A stretch of DNA of 47,788 nt from Terriglobia bacterium (GCA_020073205.1 JAIQFR010000022.1:1-47788); one strand, 5' to 3'; shown: positions 1 through 10,604, numbered from the stretch's first letter. A program made the numbers and translations. Notes: generated by a model from the letters alone, not told the origin.

Positions 1-1591
1 GGCGCCCCTTGAGTTCGTAGACCCAGAAGACCGAGCCGTCCTCGAAGCGGATCGGGCGCAGGCCATAGCCGCCGTCGGCGCGGAGACGTTCCAGGAGGTC
101 CCGATCCATCGGCGCCGAGGCGAGGATCTCGGGCCGCTGCGCCACGAGATCCCCCGTGCGATTACCTGCCTCGAAGTATCCACGATTGGGCACGATCAGT
201 CGGGGGCGCCGGGAGAGCACGTAGGCATTGTCCCACTTCATGAGCACGCCGGTCGTCCTTTCGGGGAACGGCGTTCGCGCGATGTGTCGGTCGTTCAGCC
301 CGTACATGTCGATCGCCGGAAGGCCCGAGTAGTACGGGATCGCTCCCGCGGACGCGACGGCGATCCAGGTGCCGGGATCCTGCGTCCGGGCGAGATAGCG
401 ACCCAGCCGGACGTTCCCCTCCTGGTAGACCAGCATCCCCTCGTGAAGAGCCGGGACGAGCTCCTGGCGCATGGCTCGCACCGAGACCGACGCGGTGAGC
501 GTCACGGCGAGCGCGCCCAAGCCGCGAAGGGCCAGCGCCCTCCCCCGCTCGGTCCCGTTCCGGACGAACAGGAGCCCGACGAGGAAGGCCATCGGAGCGA
601 GGACCGGGACGTAGAAGCGGTGGACCCTCAGGCTGTCGTCCCCCACGGCCACGACGTAGAGGAGCTGCGCGACGACCGCTCCGCCCATCACCACGGCGGC
701 CCGGCGGCTTGCGCGATCCGCGATCCCCACGACGGCCCCCATCGCGGCGCACAGGATCCACCCGAGGTGAGCCGGGTTCCGCACGAAGAGGGACAGACCG
801 TGGAGCCCTTGCACCCACATCCGGATCCCGCCGCCCGTCTTGACGTCGTAGGTGTTGGGAAACGGCGCGCCGTAGTACGCGAGCCTCCACGCGAAATGCG
901 CGATGAGCAACCCCCCGGGAAGCGCGTAGGCCGACAGGGCGCGCCACCGGCCCTCCTCCCTCGAAAGCGCGACCGAAAGGAAGCCCAGGGCCCAGAACGC
1001 GAGCCCTTCGGGACGGGTCAGTGCGGCGGCCACGAGCGCGAGGGAGGTCCAGGCGAGCTGCCGTCGGGACGGGGCCGCGCGGGAGAGACCGGCGAGACCG
1101 GCGAACAGCAGCAGCGCGTAGGCCACCGTCTCGAGCCCCGCGACCGTCCAGAGCTGGAGCACGAAGCTCGAGCCGAGCAGGATCGCGGCCGTCGCGGCCC
1201 CCCAATCGAGCGCGCCGGCCCCGAGGAGCGACCGGTAGAGCGCGAGAAGGAGCAACGCGGCCGAAGCGCAGCCGAGCGCCTTGGACGCTGCCACGGGATC
1301 GAAGCCGGCGCCAACGGCGCCTGCCAAGAGGAGCATCCACGCGGGGCAGCTGTAACCCTCGACGCGCTCTCCGGGGTTGAAGGTCGGTCCGGCGCCGTCG
1401 GCGAGGTTCTTCGCGTAGCGGAACACGATGAACGCGTCGTCCACGGTTCTCGGCCACCAGAGGACGCAGCCGTAAGCCAGGGCGGCGAACGCCAGGGTCA
1501 AAAGGCAGACGGCGGCCCAGCCGCGGGTTCCAGGCAGGGGGGCGCCGGGGGGTCGCGCTCGAGATCCCGAGGGTCCGTTGGTCTGGGGCAT
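1..1591 (-). CDS. GT-C (GT39-like) integral membrane glycosyltransferase, 3' end beyond window
   Basis: The frame opens at an ATG at 1589-1591 and stays open to base 1, so at least 530 codons are present and the C-terminus is missing. After a short Pro/Arg-rich cytoplasmic start there is a transmembrane helix, then the loop motif 'DDAFIVFRYAKNLADG' followed by 'FNPGERVEGYSCPAW'. This is the acidic first periplasmic loop typical of polyprenyl-phosphate-sugar-dependent GT-C enzymes. Further helices carry 'LTRPEG' and 'RLAYYGAPFPNTYDVK', which recur in this membrane-protein family. The likely role is transfer of a sugar from a lipid-phosphate donor to a lipid, glycan or protein outside the membrane; the acceptor cannot be read from sequence. 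It is divergent from the hybrid kinase gene. The ribosome-binding site is weak, so the exact start is less sure than the frame. Confidence 0.8.
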   Translation of the reverse strand, partial: MPQTNGPSGSRARPPGAPLPGTRGWAAVCLLTLAFAALAYGCVLWWPRTVDDAFIVFRYAKNLADGAGPTFNPGERVEGYSCPAWMLLLAGAVGAGFDPVAASKALGCASAALLLLALYRSLLGAGALDWGAATAAILLGSSFVLQLWTVAGLETVAYALLLFAGLAGLSRAAPSRRQLAWTSLALVAAALTRPEGLAFWALGFLSVALSREEGRWRALSAYALPGGLLIAHFAWRLAYYGAPFPNTYDVKTGGGIRMWVQGLHGLSLFVRNPAHLGWILCAAMGAVVGIADRASRRAAVVMGGAVVAQLLYVVAVGDDSLRVHRFYVPVLAPMAFLVGLLFVRNGTERGRALALRGLGALAVTLTASVSVRAMRQELVPALHEGMLVYQEGNVRLGRYLARTQDPGTWIAVASAGAIPYYSGLPAIDMYGLNDRHIARTPFPERTTGVLMKWDNAYVLSRRPRLIVPNRGYFEAGNRTGDLVAQRPEILASAPMDRDLLERLRADGGYGLRPIRFEDGSVFWVYELKGR

Positions 1592-1913
1592 CGTGACGTC
1601 CTGCTACGTGGGGGACGGAGGTTACACCGGAATCCACCCACGGTGGCCGCGAGGTTGTGGGGTGCGCTCGGAGAGAGAAAGTCGGTCCCGAGTAGTTTTT
1701 TGAATTTCAAGAGTTTATGTTTCACCCGGCGCCGAGATTCTGATTCCAACAGATGGAGATCGATCGACGACAGGATTCAGGGTGTCCCGCCGGCATGCGG
1801 CGGTGACGGGATGGAGACGCGTGACGCACGAGCGTGTTTCCAGGGACGGCAGGCATCGTGAGCCCTGCTCGCGGCGCGCCATCCTCCCTCTCCGCTGACT
1901 TCCGGAGGGACCC
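1592..1913. promoter_or_regulatory. Divergent intergenic region with an AT-rich core
   Basis: These 322 bases separate two divergent genes and contain no convincing reading frame. In an otherwise GC-rich window, 1694-1733 is clearly AT-rich. It contains the 5+1+5 inverted repeat TTGAATTTCAA at 1700-1710. The promoters of both neighbours should lie here, but I could not fit a full -35/-10 pair with confidence. A GGAGGG ribosome-binding site sits just before the ATG at 1914. Confidence 0.4.
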
Positions 1914-4900
1914 ATGAATCGCACGTTGACCGACACACCGGCCTCCCCCGCCCCGACCCGGCTGGATCCTTCCGGCCCGCAAGCCGGCGATGCGGCCGCG
2001 CTCGAGGCGGTTCGGCGCCGGATCCTGATCGATCAGTCCAGGGACGGCATCGTCGTCCTCGATCAGAACGGCCGGGTCCACGACGCGAACCGTAAGTTCG
2101 TCGAGATGCTGGGGTACTCGGCCGAGGAAGCCCTGGATCTTCACGTGTGGGACTGGGACACGCAGTGGACCCGACCCGAGCTGCTGGAGATGATCCGCCT
2201 CGTCGATGCTGCCGGGGCCCACTTCGAGACCCGCCATCGCCGAAAGGACGGGACCCTCCTCGACGTCGAGATCAGCACGAACGGGGCGGTTTTCGGAGAC
2301 GACAAGCTCGTGTTCTGCGTCTGCCGGGACATCTCCCAGCGCAAGGCGGCGGAGAGCGCGCTTCGGGATCGCGAAGAGGTCTACGGCGCCATCGTCAACC
2401 AGGCGGCCGAAGGGATCGTCCTCATCGACGCCGAGACCCTGCGATTCGTGGAATTCAACGATGCCGCTTGCGCGGAGCTGGGCTACACCCGGGAGGAATT
2501 CGGACGGCTGACCCTCCTCGACATCCAAGGCGTTCTCGACGAGGGCGAGGTCTCGGCGCGGATCCGAAACGTCCTGCGCGCCGGCGAAGCTCACTTCGTG
2601 AACACCCATCGGCGGAAGGACGGGGTCCTGCGGGACACGGAGATTTCGAAGCACGTCGTCCGCCTCCGCGGTCGGGATTACTTCGCCTCGACCTGGCGCG
2701 ACGTCACCGAAAGCAATCAAGCCGAGCGGAACCTTGCCCAGAGCGAGCAGCACCTTCGCACCATGCTGCGGACGACCATGGACGGGTTCTGGGTCGCCGA
2801 CCCCCAGGGGAGGTTCCTCGACGTCAACGACGCGTTCTGCGCCATGACGGGGTACACGCGGGACGAGATCCTCGGGATGGGGATCCCCGACGTCGAGGCC
2901 GTCGAGTCGGCGGCGGAAGTCATGGCGCACATCCTGGAGATCACTCGCCGTGGCTCGCACCGGTTCGAGTCGCGGCACCGCCGCAAGGACGGACGCATCC
3001 TCGACGTCGAGGTCAGCGCGACGTCGATGGACCTCGGCGGCGGGCGCGTCGTCTGCTTCTGCCGTGACATCACCGAGCGCAAGCAGCTGGAGGTCGAGCG
3101 CGGGATCTCCATGCGCCTGTTGCAGATTTCGAACACCACGACGGGCCTTCGAGACCTCATGCGGGACGTGACCCTGCTGCTCAGGGACTGGTCCGGCTGC
3201 GAGGCGGTCGGAATCCGAATTCGGGAAGGAGACGATTTCCCGTACATCGAGGCCCGGGGGTTCCCGCCGGACTTCATCCACGCCGAGAACTCGCTCTGCG
3301 TCCGAGATCCCCAGGGCGAGCCGGTTCGGGACGTCCAGGGCAATCCCGTGCTGGAGTGCATGTGCGGGAACGTCCTGTGCGGACGGTTCAACCCGGAGAA
3401 GCCCTTCTTCACCGGTAGGGGCAGCTTCTGGTCCAACGGCACCACGGAGCTTCTGGCCAGCACGACGGACGCCGACCGGCAGGCGCGCACCCGCAACCGC
3501 TGCAACGGCGAGGGGTACGAGTCGGTGGCGCTCGTCGCGATCCGCACCGGCGAGACCGTGCATGGGCTGCTCCAGTTCAACGACCGCCGCAAGGACCGGT
3601 TCTCCCAGGAGCGCATCGCGCACTTCGAGCGGGTGGCCGACCAGCTCGCCAGCATCGTCGCCCATCGCCAGGGCCAGGAGGATCTGGCTCGGAGCGAGAG
3701 GCGGTACCGTTCCCTGGTCGAGACCACGTTCGATTGGATCTGGGAGGTGGACGCCGGCGGGACCTACACGTACGTCAGCCCGAAGGTCAAGGATTTCCTG
3801 GGTTACGAGCCCGAGGAGGTCGTCGGACGCACCCCGTTTGATCTCATGCCCGAGGACGAGGCTCGTCGGGTGGGTGAGATCTTCGGGACCATCGCGGCCG
3901 AGCAGCGGCCCTTCGCGGGCCTCGAGAACGTCAACCTGCACCGGAACGGCCGGCGGGTCGTCCTCGAGACGAGCGGCGTCCCGGTGTTCGGGCCGCACGG
4001 GCAGTTCCAGGGGTACCGCGGAAGCGATCGGGACATCACCCGGCGGAAGGAGGCCGAGACCGCCATCGCGGCCCGACTCGAGCTGGAGGCGCGGCTTTCC
4101 AAGCTCGCGGCCACGGTTCCCGGAGCCGTCTACGCGTTCCGGATGCGGCCGGACGGCTCGTTCCATTTCCCGTACGCCGCCCCGTCCTTCGCGGAGATCT
4201 TCGGGATCGCCACGGAGGGGCTGGTCGACGACGCGGCTTCGGCGTTTGCGGCCATCCACCCGGACGACCTTTTGCGGGTCTTGGGTTCGATCCAGCAGTC
4301 GGGGCGCACGCTGTCGCCGTGGCAGGAAGAGTTCCGCGTTCGGCACCCCCGAAGAGGCGAGGTCTGGGCCGAGGGACGCGCCGCGCCGGAGCCCGAGCCC
4401 GATGGTGGCATCCTCTGGCACGGGTTCCTTCACGACGTCACCACCCGCAAGCGAACCGAGTTCGAGCTCCGAAGGCGCGACGCACAGCTCGAGGAAGCTC
4501 AGCGGACCGCCCGGATCGGCAGCTGGGAGTGGGATGTCGGGTCGGACGCCACGACGTGGTCCGCGGAGATGTACCGGCTCATCGACGTCGATCCGCAGTC
4601 GGCGCCGCTCGATTTCGCGGGTTTCCTGGCGCGCGTGCACCCTGAGGATCGCGACCGCTTCATCCGGATCCACGAGCGCGCGCTCGAAACGCACGAGCCG
4701 TTCGAAATCGACTTCCGCGTCCTGACCCCGGGCGCCGAGGTCCGCTGGGTGCACGGGAGCGGCCAGGCCCTGACCGACGAGGCCGGCCGTCCCGAACGGC
4801 TGCGCGGAACGATGCAGGACATCACCGATCGCATGGGCGCCGAGGAGGCGCTCAACCGCTTCGTATCGTCGAGCCCGGCGGTGATCTACGCGCTCGCGGA

Positions 4901-6356
4901 GGAGAGCGGGCAGCTCCGGCTCAAGTGGACCAGCGAGAACCTGGTCCAACTGACCGGCTACGAGCGCGGCGAAGTGGACGAGGCGTGGTGGTACGCGAAC
5001 CTCCATCCCGACGATCGCGAGCGCGTCCTGGCGGCGCAGCCGGTTCCCTACGACATCGAGCACCAGGTCCTCGAGTTCCGCTTCAGGCGGAAGGACGGGA
5101 GCTACGCCTGGATCCAGGACGAGAAGCGCCTGCTCCGCGGCGCGGACGGTCGTCCCACCGAGATCGTCGGCTCGTGGTCGGACGTGACCGCGCGTGTGGA
5201 GCTGGAGGAGCAGCTACGCCAGTCGCAGAAGATGGAGGCGATCGGACGGCTGGCCGGCGGGGTCGCCCACGACTTCAACAACCTGCTCACGGTGATCACC
5301 GGCTACAGCGAGCTCCTGCTCCAGATGCTCCCCCCGGACGACTCGAAGGCGAGGTACGTCGGGGACATCCGGGACGCGGGCGAGCGCGCCGCGGCCCTGA
5401 CCCGCCAGCTCCTCGCGTTCAGCCGGAAGCAGCTGCTCGAGCCCAGAGTGCTGGACCTCAACGACGTCGTGCGCGACCTCGACAAGATGCTGCGCCGATT
5501 GATCGGCGAAGACGTCGTCCTGACCACCGTCCTCTCTCCCGACGCGGCGGCCGTCAAGGTCGATCCCGGCCAGATCGAGCAGGTGGTGATCAACCTGGCC
5601 GTGAACTCGAGGGACGCGATGCCGGGCGGCGGCCGGCTGACCATCGAGACGCGCACGGTGGAGCTGGGCGAGGAGGAGTGCCGGGTTCACTGCGACGCCC
5701 GCCCCGGCCTCTACACCCGGATATCCGTGAGCGACACGGGGTGCGGCATGACGCCGGAGATCAAGGCCCGGATCTTCGAGCCGTTCTTCACCACGAAGGC
5801 GCCGGGCAAGGGGACGGGGCTCGGGCTCGCGACGGTGTTCGGGATCATCAAGCAGAGCGAGGGACTCGTCGAGGTCGACAGCCACGTGGGCGAGGGCACC
5901 TGCTTCAGGATCTTCCTTCCCGCCGCCGACGCGGAAGCGGTGGCCCGTAGAGACGGCGCCGGAGCGGAAGCGGTGCTCGAGGGGAGGGAGACGATCCTCC
6001 TGGTCGAGGACGAGGCGGGAGTGCGCGGTATCGCCCGAAAGGCGCTCCAGGCGCGGGGTTACAACGTGCTCGAGGCCAGCGACGGGTGGGCGGCCATCGC
6101 GACCGCGGAAGGCTGCGGCGTCCCGATCGACCTTCTCGTCACCGACGTCGTGATGCCGGAGGTGAGCGGCCCGAAGCTGGCCGATCTCCTCCGCGAGCGC
6201 CGGGCCGGGCTCAAGGTGCTGTTCGTCTCCGGATACACCGACGACCTCATCGACGAGCGCGGAGGGCTGCGGGAGCGCGAAGCCTTCCTCCAGAAGCCGT
6301 TCTCCCCGGCCGTCCTGGCCAGGAAGGTCCGAGCGGTGCTCGACGCGAGGAGTTGA
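1914..6356 (+). CDS. Hybrid sensor histidine kinase: 3 PAS - GAF - 4 PAS - HisKA - HATPase - receiver
   Basis: A 1480-residue protein without obvious membrane helices, so probably a cytoplasmic sensor. Domains in order: PAS about 35-150, 155-270 and 275-395; a Cys-containing GAF about 400-590; PAS about 597-715, 725-850, 860-970 and 975-1095; HisKA with '[11 protein letters not shown]' (phospho-acceptor His1119); HATPase_c with the N-box 'AVNSRDAM' (Asn1231), 'VSDTGCGM' and 'GKGTGLGLA'; and a C-terminal receiver with 'LLVTDVVMP' (Asp1411), a C-terminal 'LQKPF' Lys and acidic pocket 'VEDE'. All catalytic elements look intact. The receiver is attached, so the output should pass by phosphorelay to a separate Hpt or regulator that is not in this window. 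The first three PAS domains repeat 'HRRKDG' every 123-124 codons. The start follows GGAGGG. The Ser/Thr kinase gene follows 153 bases later on the same strand. Confidence 0.93.
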   Translation: MNRTLTDTPASPAPTRLDPSGPQAGDAAALEAVRRRILIDQSRDGIVVLDQNGRVHDANRKFVEMLGYSAEEALDLHVWDWDTQWTRPELLEMIRLVDAAGAHFETRHRRKDGTLLDVEISTNGAVFGDDKLVFCVCRDISQRKAAESALRDREEVYGAIVNQAAEGIVLIDAETLRFVEFNDAACAELGYTREEFGRLTLLDIQGVLDEGEVSARIRNVLRAGEAHFVNTHRRKDGVLRDTEISKHVVRLRGRDYFASTWRDVTESNQAERNLAQSEQHLRTMLRTTMDGFWVADPQGRFLDVNDAFCAMTGYTRDEILGMGIPDVEAVESAAEVMAHILEITRRGSHRFESRHRRKDGRILDVEVSATSMDLGGGRVVCFCRDITERKQLEVERGISMRLLQISNTTTGLRDLMRDVTLLLRDWSGCEAVGIRIREGDDFPYIEARGFPPDFIHAENSLCVRDPQGEPVRDVQGNPVLECMCGNVLCGRFNPEKPFFTGRGSFWSNGTTELLASTTDADRQARTRNRCNGEGYESVALVAIRTGETVHGLLQFNDRRKDRFSQERIAHFERVADQLASIVAHRQGQEDLARSERRYRSLVETTFDWIWEVDAGGTYTYVSPKVKDFLGYEPEEVVGRTPFDLMPEDEARRVGEIFGTIAAEQRPFAGLENVNLHRNGRRVVLETSGVPVFGPHGQFQGYRGSDRDITRRKEAETAIAARLELEARLSKLAATVPGAVYAFRMRPDGSFHFPYAAPSFAEIFGIATEGLVDDAASAFAAIHPDDLLRVLGSIQQSGRTLSPWQEEFRVRHPRRGEVWAEGRAAPEPEPDGGILWHGFLHDVTTRKRTEFELRRRDAQLEEAQRTARIGSWEWDVGSDATTWSAEMYRLIDVDPQSAPLDFAGFLARVHPEDRDRFIRIHERALETHEPFEIDFRVLTPGAEVRWVHGSGQALTDEAGRPERLRGTMQDITDRMGAEEALNRFVSSSPAVIYALAEESGQLRLKWTSENLVQLTGYERGEVDEAWWYANLHPDDRERVLAAQPVPYDIEHQVLEFRFRRKDGSYAWIQDEKRLLRGADGRPTEIVGSWSDVTARVELEEQLRQSQKMEAIGRLAGGVAHDFNNLLTVITGYSELLLQMLPPDDSKARYVGDIRDAGERAAALTRQLLAFSRKQLLEPRVLDLNDVVRDLDKMLRRLIGEDVVLTTVLSPDAAAVKVDPGQIEQVVINLAVNSRDAMPGGGRLTIETRTVELGEEECRVHCDARPGLYTRISVSDTGCGMTPEIKARIFEPFFTTKAPGKGTGLGLATVFGIIKQSEGLVEVDSHVGEGTCFRIFLPAADAEAVARRDGAGAEAVLEGRETILLVEDEAGVRGIARKALQARGYNVLEASDGWAAIATAEGCGVPIDLLVTDVVMPEVSGPKLADLLRERRAGLKVLFVSGYTDDLIDERGGLREREAFLQKPFSPAVLARKVRAVLDARS

Positions 6357-6509
6357 CCCCCGAGGCCCAGCGCGGCATCGCCCCGCCCGCGTCGCGATGA
6401 CCTCACCGCGGCGCCGACGCGCACGGCTTCTCCGAATCCCGGATTTCGTGTAGGGTCAGGCGCAGATCGGGCCCCGGCGCGGATCCCGCCGGGCAGAGGC
6501 GACAGGCGC

Positions 6510-9323
6510 ATGGCCGACGACGAACCCCACGAACGAGCCCGGCCGGCCGACCCTCGGCGGCGGGGACGCGTGCTGCGGTTCGCAAGCCTCGCCGAGGGCT
6601 CGGTCTTCGCAGGGCGTTACGAGATCCGCGAGCCGCTGGGCGCCGGCGGCACCGGGGAGATCTTCCACGCCTTCGATCGGATCGCGAGGACGGACGTCGC
6701 CCTGAAGGTCCTGTTCCCGGGGGCCACCGACCGGGATCTCGATCGCCTGAGGCGGGAGCTTCGGGTCGTGAGGTCGCTCCAGCACCCGGGCATCCTCCGC
6801 GTCCACGACATCGGCGAGAGCGACGGGCTGTTCTTCATCGTCTCGGAGCTGCTCCGAGGCGAGAGCGTCGCTTCGCGAATCCGCCGCGAGGGTCGGCTCG
6901 CGCCCGACGAGGCCGAGCGGATCCTGCGCGGCATCCTCGAGGCGCTGGGGGTGGCGCACGACGCCGGCGTGATCCACCGCGATATCAAGCCGGGCAACGT
7001 CTTCCTGGCGGAGAGCGCCGGCGGCGGCCCGCCGCGCATCGTCCTCCTCGACTTCGGCTTCGCGCGCCCCGTGCGGGAGACCGGGCTTACCGCGACGGGC
7101 CGGTTCGTGGGGACCCCCGAATACTGCTCGCCCGAGCAGATCCTGGGCGAGAGGGACCTCGGTCCGGCGACCGACCTCTACTCCTGCGGGGTCACGCTGT
7201 GGGAGATGCTCTCGGGCAGGCCGCCGTTCCAGGGGACGTCGGAGGCGGACGTGTTCCGGGCCCACCTCGACGCCCCTCCCCCCCGGGCGCGCGTCGAGCT
7301 GGCGGCGTGCCCGCCGCGGCTGCGCGCCCTGACCCTTCGTCTGCTCGAGAAACGTCCCGAGGACCGGCCCGGGGACGCGAGCCGGGCTCTCGAGTGGCTC
7401 GACCGCCGCTTCAGCGCGGCGGATCGCCTGGCCGGCGCCGCTCGCGGACTTCGTCTCGCGGCGGCTCGACGCAAGGGACGGGTCGCCGCCGGCGGGGCGG
7501 CCGGGCTCCTGATCCTCGCGCTCCTGGCGCTGGCGCTGATCGCTCCGGTCCGCGTGGGGTGGGAAGTCGACCGGCTCGTCTGGCAATCCCGAGGGGGCCC
7601 GACGATTCGAGGCGCCGCCTCCGGGCGCGGGATCACCGCGATCGCGTCGAACCCGGATCGCGGCATCTTCACCACCGATGCGTTCGTCGCGCAGCAGCCC
7701 ATGCCCCTCGGAGAGGACACACCGTTCGACGGCTCCAACGTGCCGCCCATGCTTTATCGGGTCAGGCTGCCGTTCGACTGGCGACATCCGCTTCTCACCG
7801 CGCGTGAGCAGGGCGAGCTGTTCGGCGTCCGGCCGTATCGCTTCTACAACCCGATGCTCGTTCCCCGGAGGCTTTTCGCCCTCGGGCCCCTCGCCCGAGG
7901 CGAAGCGCCTCTCCTGGCCGTGACGGCGTATCACCCGTGCGGCTATCCGTGCCGGCTCGTGCTCCTCGAGGAAGGCGGGACCACGCTCTACACCTACGAC
8001 CACCCCGGGTACATCGAGAGCGTGAAGCTCTGCACCGTCGGCGGCAAGCGGAGGCCGATCCTCCTGATCGGCGGGTTCAACAACCTTCTCGGGCCGCGGG
8101 AGGTGCTGTTCGCGCTGTCGACGAACCGGCAGCCGCGGGGCCAGGCCCCTCCGTTCACCGGCGCATCCGTCGAGGCCGACACCGCGCTCTGGTATCTGCC
8201 CCTCCCCTACGACGCCTCGACCGGCGATTTCGATGTCGAGGTGAGCGGGAGCACCGCCGACGTGAAGCTGACGGGGAACACGAGGATCGCCGTCAGTCTC
8301 GAAAACGGCGTGCCCCTCGAGGCGGCACGACGCGGTGGCCTCTCCGAGGACGAGTGGAGCCGGTCGAGGGAAAAGGTCATGGCCGCCCTCGCCGGCGCGG
8401 CCAAGCTCGCCGGCGCCGGCGACGCCGCGGGAGGCGCGGCGGCGCTCGAGGCCGCCGCCGCCGATGCGAAGGGGGTGCCGATTCTTCGGTCGATCGCGCT
8501 CTACTGGGCCGCCCGGCTGCGGATCGAGACCGCTCGCGAGGCCGGCGAGCCCGCTCTCCTCTCCGCGTTGGCTCTCGTCCGGCAGGTGATCGACGAGGAG
8601 CCCGAGCCGCCGCGCTACCGCCTGCTCGAGGCGGAGATCCTCGCGCGTCTCGGATGGAGCGAAGAAGCCCGCCGGGCGCTCCTCGCCTGGAGCGCCCGCC
8701 CGTCGCACCGGATGTACCAGTACGAGTGGTTCCTCATCGGATGGCTGGCGGGCTTGCCGCCGGAGATCCGATCGGTCTCGGAGGACGAGGGGGGGCCGGA
8801 TCACGGCGTCGAGGACCACCTGGTCCGCATGGCCGACCGGTTCCGACGGAACGACCCGGAGGGGGCGGCGCGCGAGGCGCTGCGCTTGACCCCCATGGAG
8901 AGGCCGTGGCAGGTGCTCCTCTACCTGCTCGCGGAATCCCGTCTTGTCCGGCCGGTCTCGGATCCCGCGGCCGCGTTGGGGGCCCTCACCCGGGCCGAGC
9001 GGAGCCGCACGACGGGGGTGCCGGTGCCCCTCCATGTCGCGACGCTACGGGCCTGCATCGCGATGGGACGGGATCCGGGGAGGGAGGACGTCCAACGAGC
9101 GGCCCGAGATCTGGACGATATCGCCGGGCACGCATTCTCGAGCATCGAGTCGCTCTTCCTTCTGAAGTTCGCGGCGGACGACGCCGAATGGGTGCTGTCG
9201 CGCAGGCCGGATCTCTCCGAGCTGCGACCGGGCGCGGCGCTCTCCCGCGCGCTCGCCGACCGCTGGTCAAGATTCGGCCGCGCCGAAGACGCGCTGGCCG
9301 CCTCGCGCATCCCGGCGAAATGA
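6510..9323 (+). CDS. Membrane-anchored PknB-type Ser/Thr protein kinase with large C-terminal domain
   Basis: 937 residues. A Hanks-type kinase domain spans about 37-300: Gly-rich loop 'GAGGTGEIF', ATP-anchoring Lys66 in 'VALKVL', catalytic 'HRDIKPGN' (Asp158), 'DFGFA' metal-binding Asp181, and 'GTPEYCSPEQ' in the activation/P+1 segment. All residues for activity are present. A single transmembrane helix near 325-350 (LLILALLALALI) places the remaining ~580 residues outside the cytoplasm. That part starts with an unrecognised beta-rich segment with few cysteines and ends in an Ala/Leu-rich helical section (about 610-930) that looks like degenerate tetratricopeptide-type repeats. It lacks the PASTA repeats usual in PknB of Gram-positives. 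The likely role is sensing an envelope or periplasmic state and phosphorylating cytoplasmic targets. It follows the hybrid kinase in the same direction and could be co-transcribed. Confidence 0.88.
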   Translation: MADDEPHERARPADPRRRGRVLRFASLAEGSVFAGRYEIREPLGAGGTGEIFHAFDRIARTDVALKVLFPGATDRDLDRLRRELRVVRSLQHPGILRVHDIGESDGLFFIVSELLRGESVASRIRREGRLAPDEAERILRGILEALGVAHDAGVIHRDIKPGNVFLAESAGGGPPRIVLLDFGFARPVRETGLTATGRFVGTPEYCSPEQILGERDLGPATDLYSCGVTLWEMLSGRPPFQGTSEADVFRAHLDAPPPRARVELAACPPRLRALTLRLLEKRPEDRPGDASRALEWLDRRFSAADRLAGAARGLRLAAARRKGRVAAGGAAGLLILALLALALIAPVRVGWEVDRLVWQSRGGPTIRGAASGRGITAIASNPDRGIFTTDAFVAQQPMPLGEDTPFDGSNVPPMLYRVRLPFDWRHPLLTAREQGELFGVRPYRFYNPMLVPRRLFALGPLARGEAPLLAVTAYHPCGYPCRLVLLEEGGTTLYTYDHPGYIESVKLCTVGGKRRPILLIGGFNNLLGPREVLFALSTNRQPRGQAPPFTGASVEADTALWYLPLPYDASTGDFDVEVSGSTADVKLTGNTRIAVSLENGVPLEAARRGGLSEDEWSRSREKVMAALAGAAKLAGAGDAAGGAAALEAAAADAKGVPILRSIALYWAARLRIETAREAGEPALLSALALVRQVIDEEPEPPRYRLLEAEILARLGWSEEARRALLAWSARPSHRMYQYEWFLIGWLAGLPPEIRSVSEDEGGPDHGVEDHLVRMADRFRRNDPEGAAREALRLTPMERPWQVLLYLLAESRLVRPVSDPAAALGALTRAERSRTTGVPVPLHVATLRACIAMGRDPGREDVQRAARDLDDIAGHAFSSIESLFLLKFAADDAEWVLSRRPDLSELRPGAALSRALADRWSRFGRAEDALAASRIPAK

Positions 9324-9329
9324 ACGAGG

Positions 9330-10604
9330 CTACATCGACGCGTCCCGTACGATCCGCCAGCCGTCCCGCGTCCTCTCGAGCGCGAGCATCGTGAGCCCGG
9401 ACGCCTTCGGCTTCTCGGGGTACGCGAGGGTCCAGCGCGCCACGACGACGACGCCGTGGACTCGGCCCGGGAGCGCATCGCCGTTGGGGGTGACCTCGCG
9501 CCCCCAGGTCGGCCGGACGTCGAGGATCTCGAGCGTCAGCGAGCCCATCGCGGCGGCGTCGGGATAGCGCTTCCGGTAACGCTCGAGGACCTCGCGCCTT
9601 CCCCGGACGAGACCTGACGGTGAAACGAACGTCGCGTCGTCGTCGTAGACCGACACGAACGCGTCGAGGTCCCCGCGGCTCCACGCCACAGCCTGGTCGT
9701 GGAGCAGCGCCAAGATTTCGTCCCGCGCGGCCTCGACCTCGCGCAGGTGGTCGATCCGGTCCCAGAGCCCGCAACCGAAGGAAGCGACGAATCGCGGCGG
9801 CTCGGCGAACGCCGGATCGGCCAGCACCTCGTCCGCGGTCGCGAACCGATGGCCGGTCTCCTCGAGCCAGGAGAAGAGCCGGTCCCACTGCGCGGCACCG
9901 ACCTCGGTCGCGTGGAGGAGGAGGATCTGCGGCGTCGTGCGGCCGAGCAGGCGGTCTCCGAGCTTCTCCTGCCGCAGGACGGCGAGGCGGAGCGAGGCCT
10001 GGTAATCCTCCGCGACGCCGGACCGTGCGCTCCGGCCGCCCACCCCCCGCGCCTCGACCCAGGGAGCCTCGAACGACCAGTCCTGGTCGTCGATCGTAAC
10101 GGGCAGGCTCCTCTGTGCTGTCCGGGCGAGCCACGCTCGCGCCTCGTCGAGCTGCTCCGTCGAGCCGCCCTCGGTGAGGAACGGAAAGCGGAAGAAGCGG
10201 AGCGCGAGACCGCGGCGCGCGAGGTGGGCCGCCAGGCTCTTCCGGCCGCGTTCGGCGTCGGCGATCCAGGCGGAGGCGCCCACCTCGGAGAGGTCGAGAT
10301 GGCCGTACGTGTGGTTCCCCAGCTCGTGCCCGCTGTCGAGCCAGAGATCGAGGAGGCGGTGGCCCGCGTCGTCGCGGACGTTCCTCCAGGTCACGAGGCC
10401 GACCGCCCGGATGCCGTGCTTGCCGAGGGCGGCGAGGAGGCCGCGGGTGATCCGCTCCCGCTCGTCGTCCGCGGGGTGCAGCCTCGCCGACGAGATCGGG
10501 AGGTCGTCCACCGTGACCAGGACGGGACGTTTCGCGTCTTCCGCCGCCTGCGGACGACTCGCGGCGGCGAGCGCGACGAGAACGGCGACCGCGGTGCGGC
10601 GCAT
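9330..10604 (-). CDS. Exported polysaccharide deacetylase (NodB fold) fused to NTF2/SnoaL-like domain
   Basis: 424 residues. I chose the ATG at 10602-10604 because an AAGGAGG ribosome-binding site lies just upstream and the protein then begins with a signal peptide (residues 1-21, ending near 'PQA'). Longer upstream frames are antisense to the beta-lactamase gene. NodB motifs are in order: 'VTVDDLP' (Asp33/Asp34), 'HELGNHTYGH' (metal-binding His98 and His102), 'FRFPF', and 'LLLHATE' near 265. These indicate a metal-dependent carbohydrate deacetylase acting on an envelope or extracellular polymer. From about residue 290 a second domain begins at 'AVAWSRGDLDAFVSVY' and ends at 'GWRIVRDASM', the layout of DUF4440/SnoaL (NTF2-like) proteins, normally separate. 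The gene ends six bases from the convergent kinase gene and is divergent from the beta-lactamase gene. Confidence 0.87.
   Translation of the reverse strand: MRRTAVAVLVALAAASRPQAAEDAKRPVLVTVDDLPISSARLHPADDERERITRGLLAALGKHGIRAVGLVTWRNVRDDAGHRLLDLWLDSGHELGNHTYGHLDLSEVGASAWIADAERGRKSLAAHLARRGLALRFFRFPFLTEGGSTEQLDEARAWLARTAQRSLPVTIDDQDWSFEAPWVEARGVGGRSARSGVAEDYQASLRLAVLRQEKLGDRLLGRTTPQILLLHATEVGAAQWDRLFSWLEETGHRFATADEVLADPAFAEPPRFVASFGCGLWDRIDHLREVEAARDEILALLHDQAVAWSRGDLDAFVSVYDDDATFVSPSGLVRGRREVLERYRKRYPDAAAMGSLTLEILDVRPTWGREVTPNGDALPGRVHGVVVVARWTLAYPEKPKASGLTMLALERTRDGWRIVRDASM

Noticed and set aside
1722-5063. A very long leftward open frame opposite the hybrid kinase gene
   Set aside because: It is antisense to clear PAS and kinase sequence, has no domain character and reflects high-GC third codon positions.
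6456-9035. A long leftward frame opposite the Ser/Thr kinase gene
   Set aside because: Same effect: rich in Arg, Pro and Gly without motifs, while the forward strand has intact kinase motifs.
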